Origin: Gemmatimonadales bacterium
GTDB taxonomy: Bacteria; Gemmatimonadota; Gemmatimonadetes; Gemmatimonadales; GWC2-71-9
Assembly (NCBI GenBank): GCA_025929805.1
Contig: JAICPP010000195.1
Coordinates: forward strand, 1 to 5,861
Direction: 5' to 3'
Length of the DNA: 5,861 nt
The notes below the pieces were generated by a model that searched no databases, was not told where the DNA came from, and saw nothing but the letters and a program-made list of their open reading frames with translations. Below, piece by piece: positions 5,409 through 5,861 of the stretch; position 1 is the stretch's first letter; each line of letters opens with the position of its first letter. The position numbers and the translations under genes are program-made.

Positions 5409-5861
5409 TCATGCTCCTCTGGTCTTCTCGCGAGAGGCGGGGCCGGACCGATCCTCTCCATTCCCGCCGTGCCGCCGGTCCACGACGAACACTGAACCCG
5501 GAAGCGTCTTCGCGTAGCTCTTCATTTCGGTCGCAAGCTCACTGACTTGCGCCGGGTGCGCAAACCGGCGGTGCCGGTTGGTTACGATGCCGATCGAGAG
5601 CGTCATGAGCGGAACCCGGTGGAGCTGCCCGCGCCGGTCTTTGCCGAAAAAGTAGCCGGCTCTCCGATCTTGATCGTTGTACTGCAGGGGAACAAGCGCG
5701 TCGAACACTTCGAGGATCTCGGTACACACCGGGCTGATTTCCCCAGCGGGTATGATGAATATGAAATCGTCTCCGCCGATGTGCCCAACGAAGCCTCGGG
5801 GCCCCAAGAGGCCTTTCACCACATCATGGAGAATGCGGGACAGAATGTAGATGACCCGGTC
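5409..5861 (-). CDS. GGDEF-domain protein (diguanylate cyclase-like), C-terminal part only
   Basis: The frame is open to the window edge, so these 150 residues are the C-terminal end of a longer protein whose sensor or receiver domain is not visible. HIGGDDFIFIIP at fragment residues 27-38 corresponds to the GGDEF active-site loop, which in active enzymes helps make cyclic di-GMP from two GTP. Here the motif is GGDDF (29-33, at 5763-5777), with Asp in place of the conserved Glu. Downstream, GYFFGKDRRGQ, VPLMTLSIGIVTN and the helix ending KSYAKTLPGSVFVVDRR fit the second half of a GGDEF fold, as in response-regulator GGDEF proteins I recall from delta-type proteobacteria. No EAL domain follows; the protein ends in a short hydrophilic tail. 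A GTG at 5822 exists but is inside the domain, so it is not the true start. The stop is one base from the zinc-ribbon gene. Whether it makes, binds or merely once made cyclic di-GMP cannot be told from the fragment. Confidence 0.88.
   Translation of the reverse strand, partial: DRVIYILSRILHDVVKGLLGPRGFVGHIGGDDFIFIIPAGEISPVCTEILEVFDALVPLQYNDQDRRAGYFFGKDRRGQLHRVPLMTLSIGIVTNRHRRFAHPAQVSELATEMKSYAKTLPGSVFVVDRRHGGNGEDRSGPASREKTRGA
5414..5420 (-). promoter_or_regulatory. Ribosome binding site for the zinc-ribbon gene
   Basis: AGAGGAG on the minus strand, inside the last codons of the GGDEF gene, ends six bases before the ATG at 5407. It decides the start over the in-frame ATG at 5461, which would add 18 residues before the CPNC zinc-binding motif. 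Confidence 0.65.

Noticed and set aside
5408..5461. Upstream ATG at 5461 as start of the zinc-ribbon protein
   Set aside because: The extra 18 residues (MERIGPAPPLARRPEEHD) lie within the GGDEF gene and precede a zinc-binding motif that normally starts the protein; the ribosome binding site fits 5407.
1..5861. Defence system, mobile element, CRISPR or RNA gene
   Set aside because: No transposase, integrase, direct-repeat/spacer pattern, tRNA-like cloverleaf or nuclease/effector gene was seen on either strand; all coding space is taken by known families.

Overview
The window is a compact, high-GC (about 60-65 % by eye) bacterial housekeeping segment with every gene on the minus strand, so transcription runs from high to low coordinates. 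In that order it holds: the C-terminal part of a GGDEF-domain protein (5861 to 5409, 5' end outside the window), a zinc-ribbon protein with a long Pro/Ala-rich linker (5407-4535), a 70-bp gap, prfB for release factor 2 with a programmed +1 frameshift (4464-3360), lysS for lysyl-tRNA synthetase (3363-1849), a LolC/LolE-type lipoprotein-export permease (1852-497), and the first 166 codons of its ATPase lolD (500 to 1, cut by the window edge). All six are recognisable families. No RNA gene, insertion sequence, CRISPR array, prophage or terminator hairpin was seen.

The Lol genes imply a diderm that moves lipoproteins to an outer membrane. The order prfB-lysS-lolC-lolD, with a GGDEF protein and an MJ0042 zinc-ribbon protein upstream, is one I associate from memory with Gemmatimonadota and with delta-type proteobacteria such as Geobacter. 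An 8-bp repeat coding for an 'RRTGGQ' peptide leans towards Gemmatimonadota, but the phylum is not settled by this window.

The layout is very tight. GGDEF and zinc-ribbon genes are one base apart (TGA-C-ATG). The three later junctions are all 4-bp stop/start overlaps: GTGA (prfB/lysS), GTGA (lysS/lolC) and ATGA (lolC/lolD). This suggests two blocks, GGDEF plus zinc ribbon, then prfB-lysS-lolC-lolD, the latter translationally coupled throughout. The 70-bp gap is the only intergenic space and holds a ribosome binding site for prfB but no convincing promoter or terminator.

Functionally the second block joins translation (RF2, LysRS) to envelope assembly (the LolCD exporter). All five complete stop codons in the window are TGA, the codon RF2 reads and the codon at the prfB frameshift site. 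The most useful oddities are a Tyr in place of Phe in RF2's codon-reading tripeptide, a frameshift site without an evident Shine-Dalgarno-like stimulator, a GGDDF variant of the cyclase active-site motif, and an out-of-frame 8-bp repeat in an unusual N-terminal extension of the Lol permease. I did not find a new multi-gene system here.
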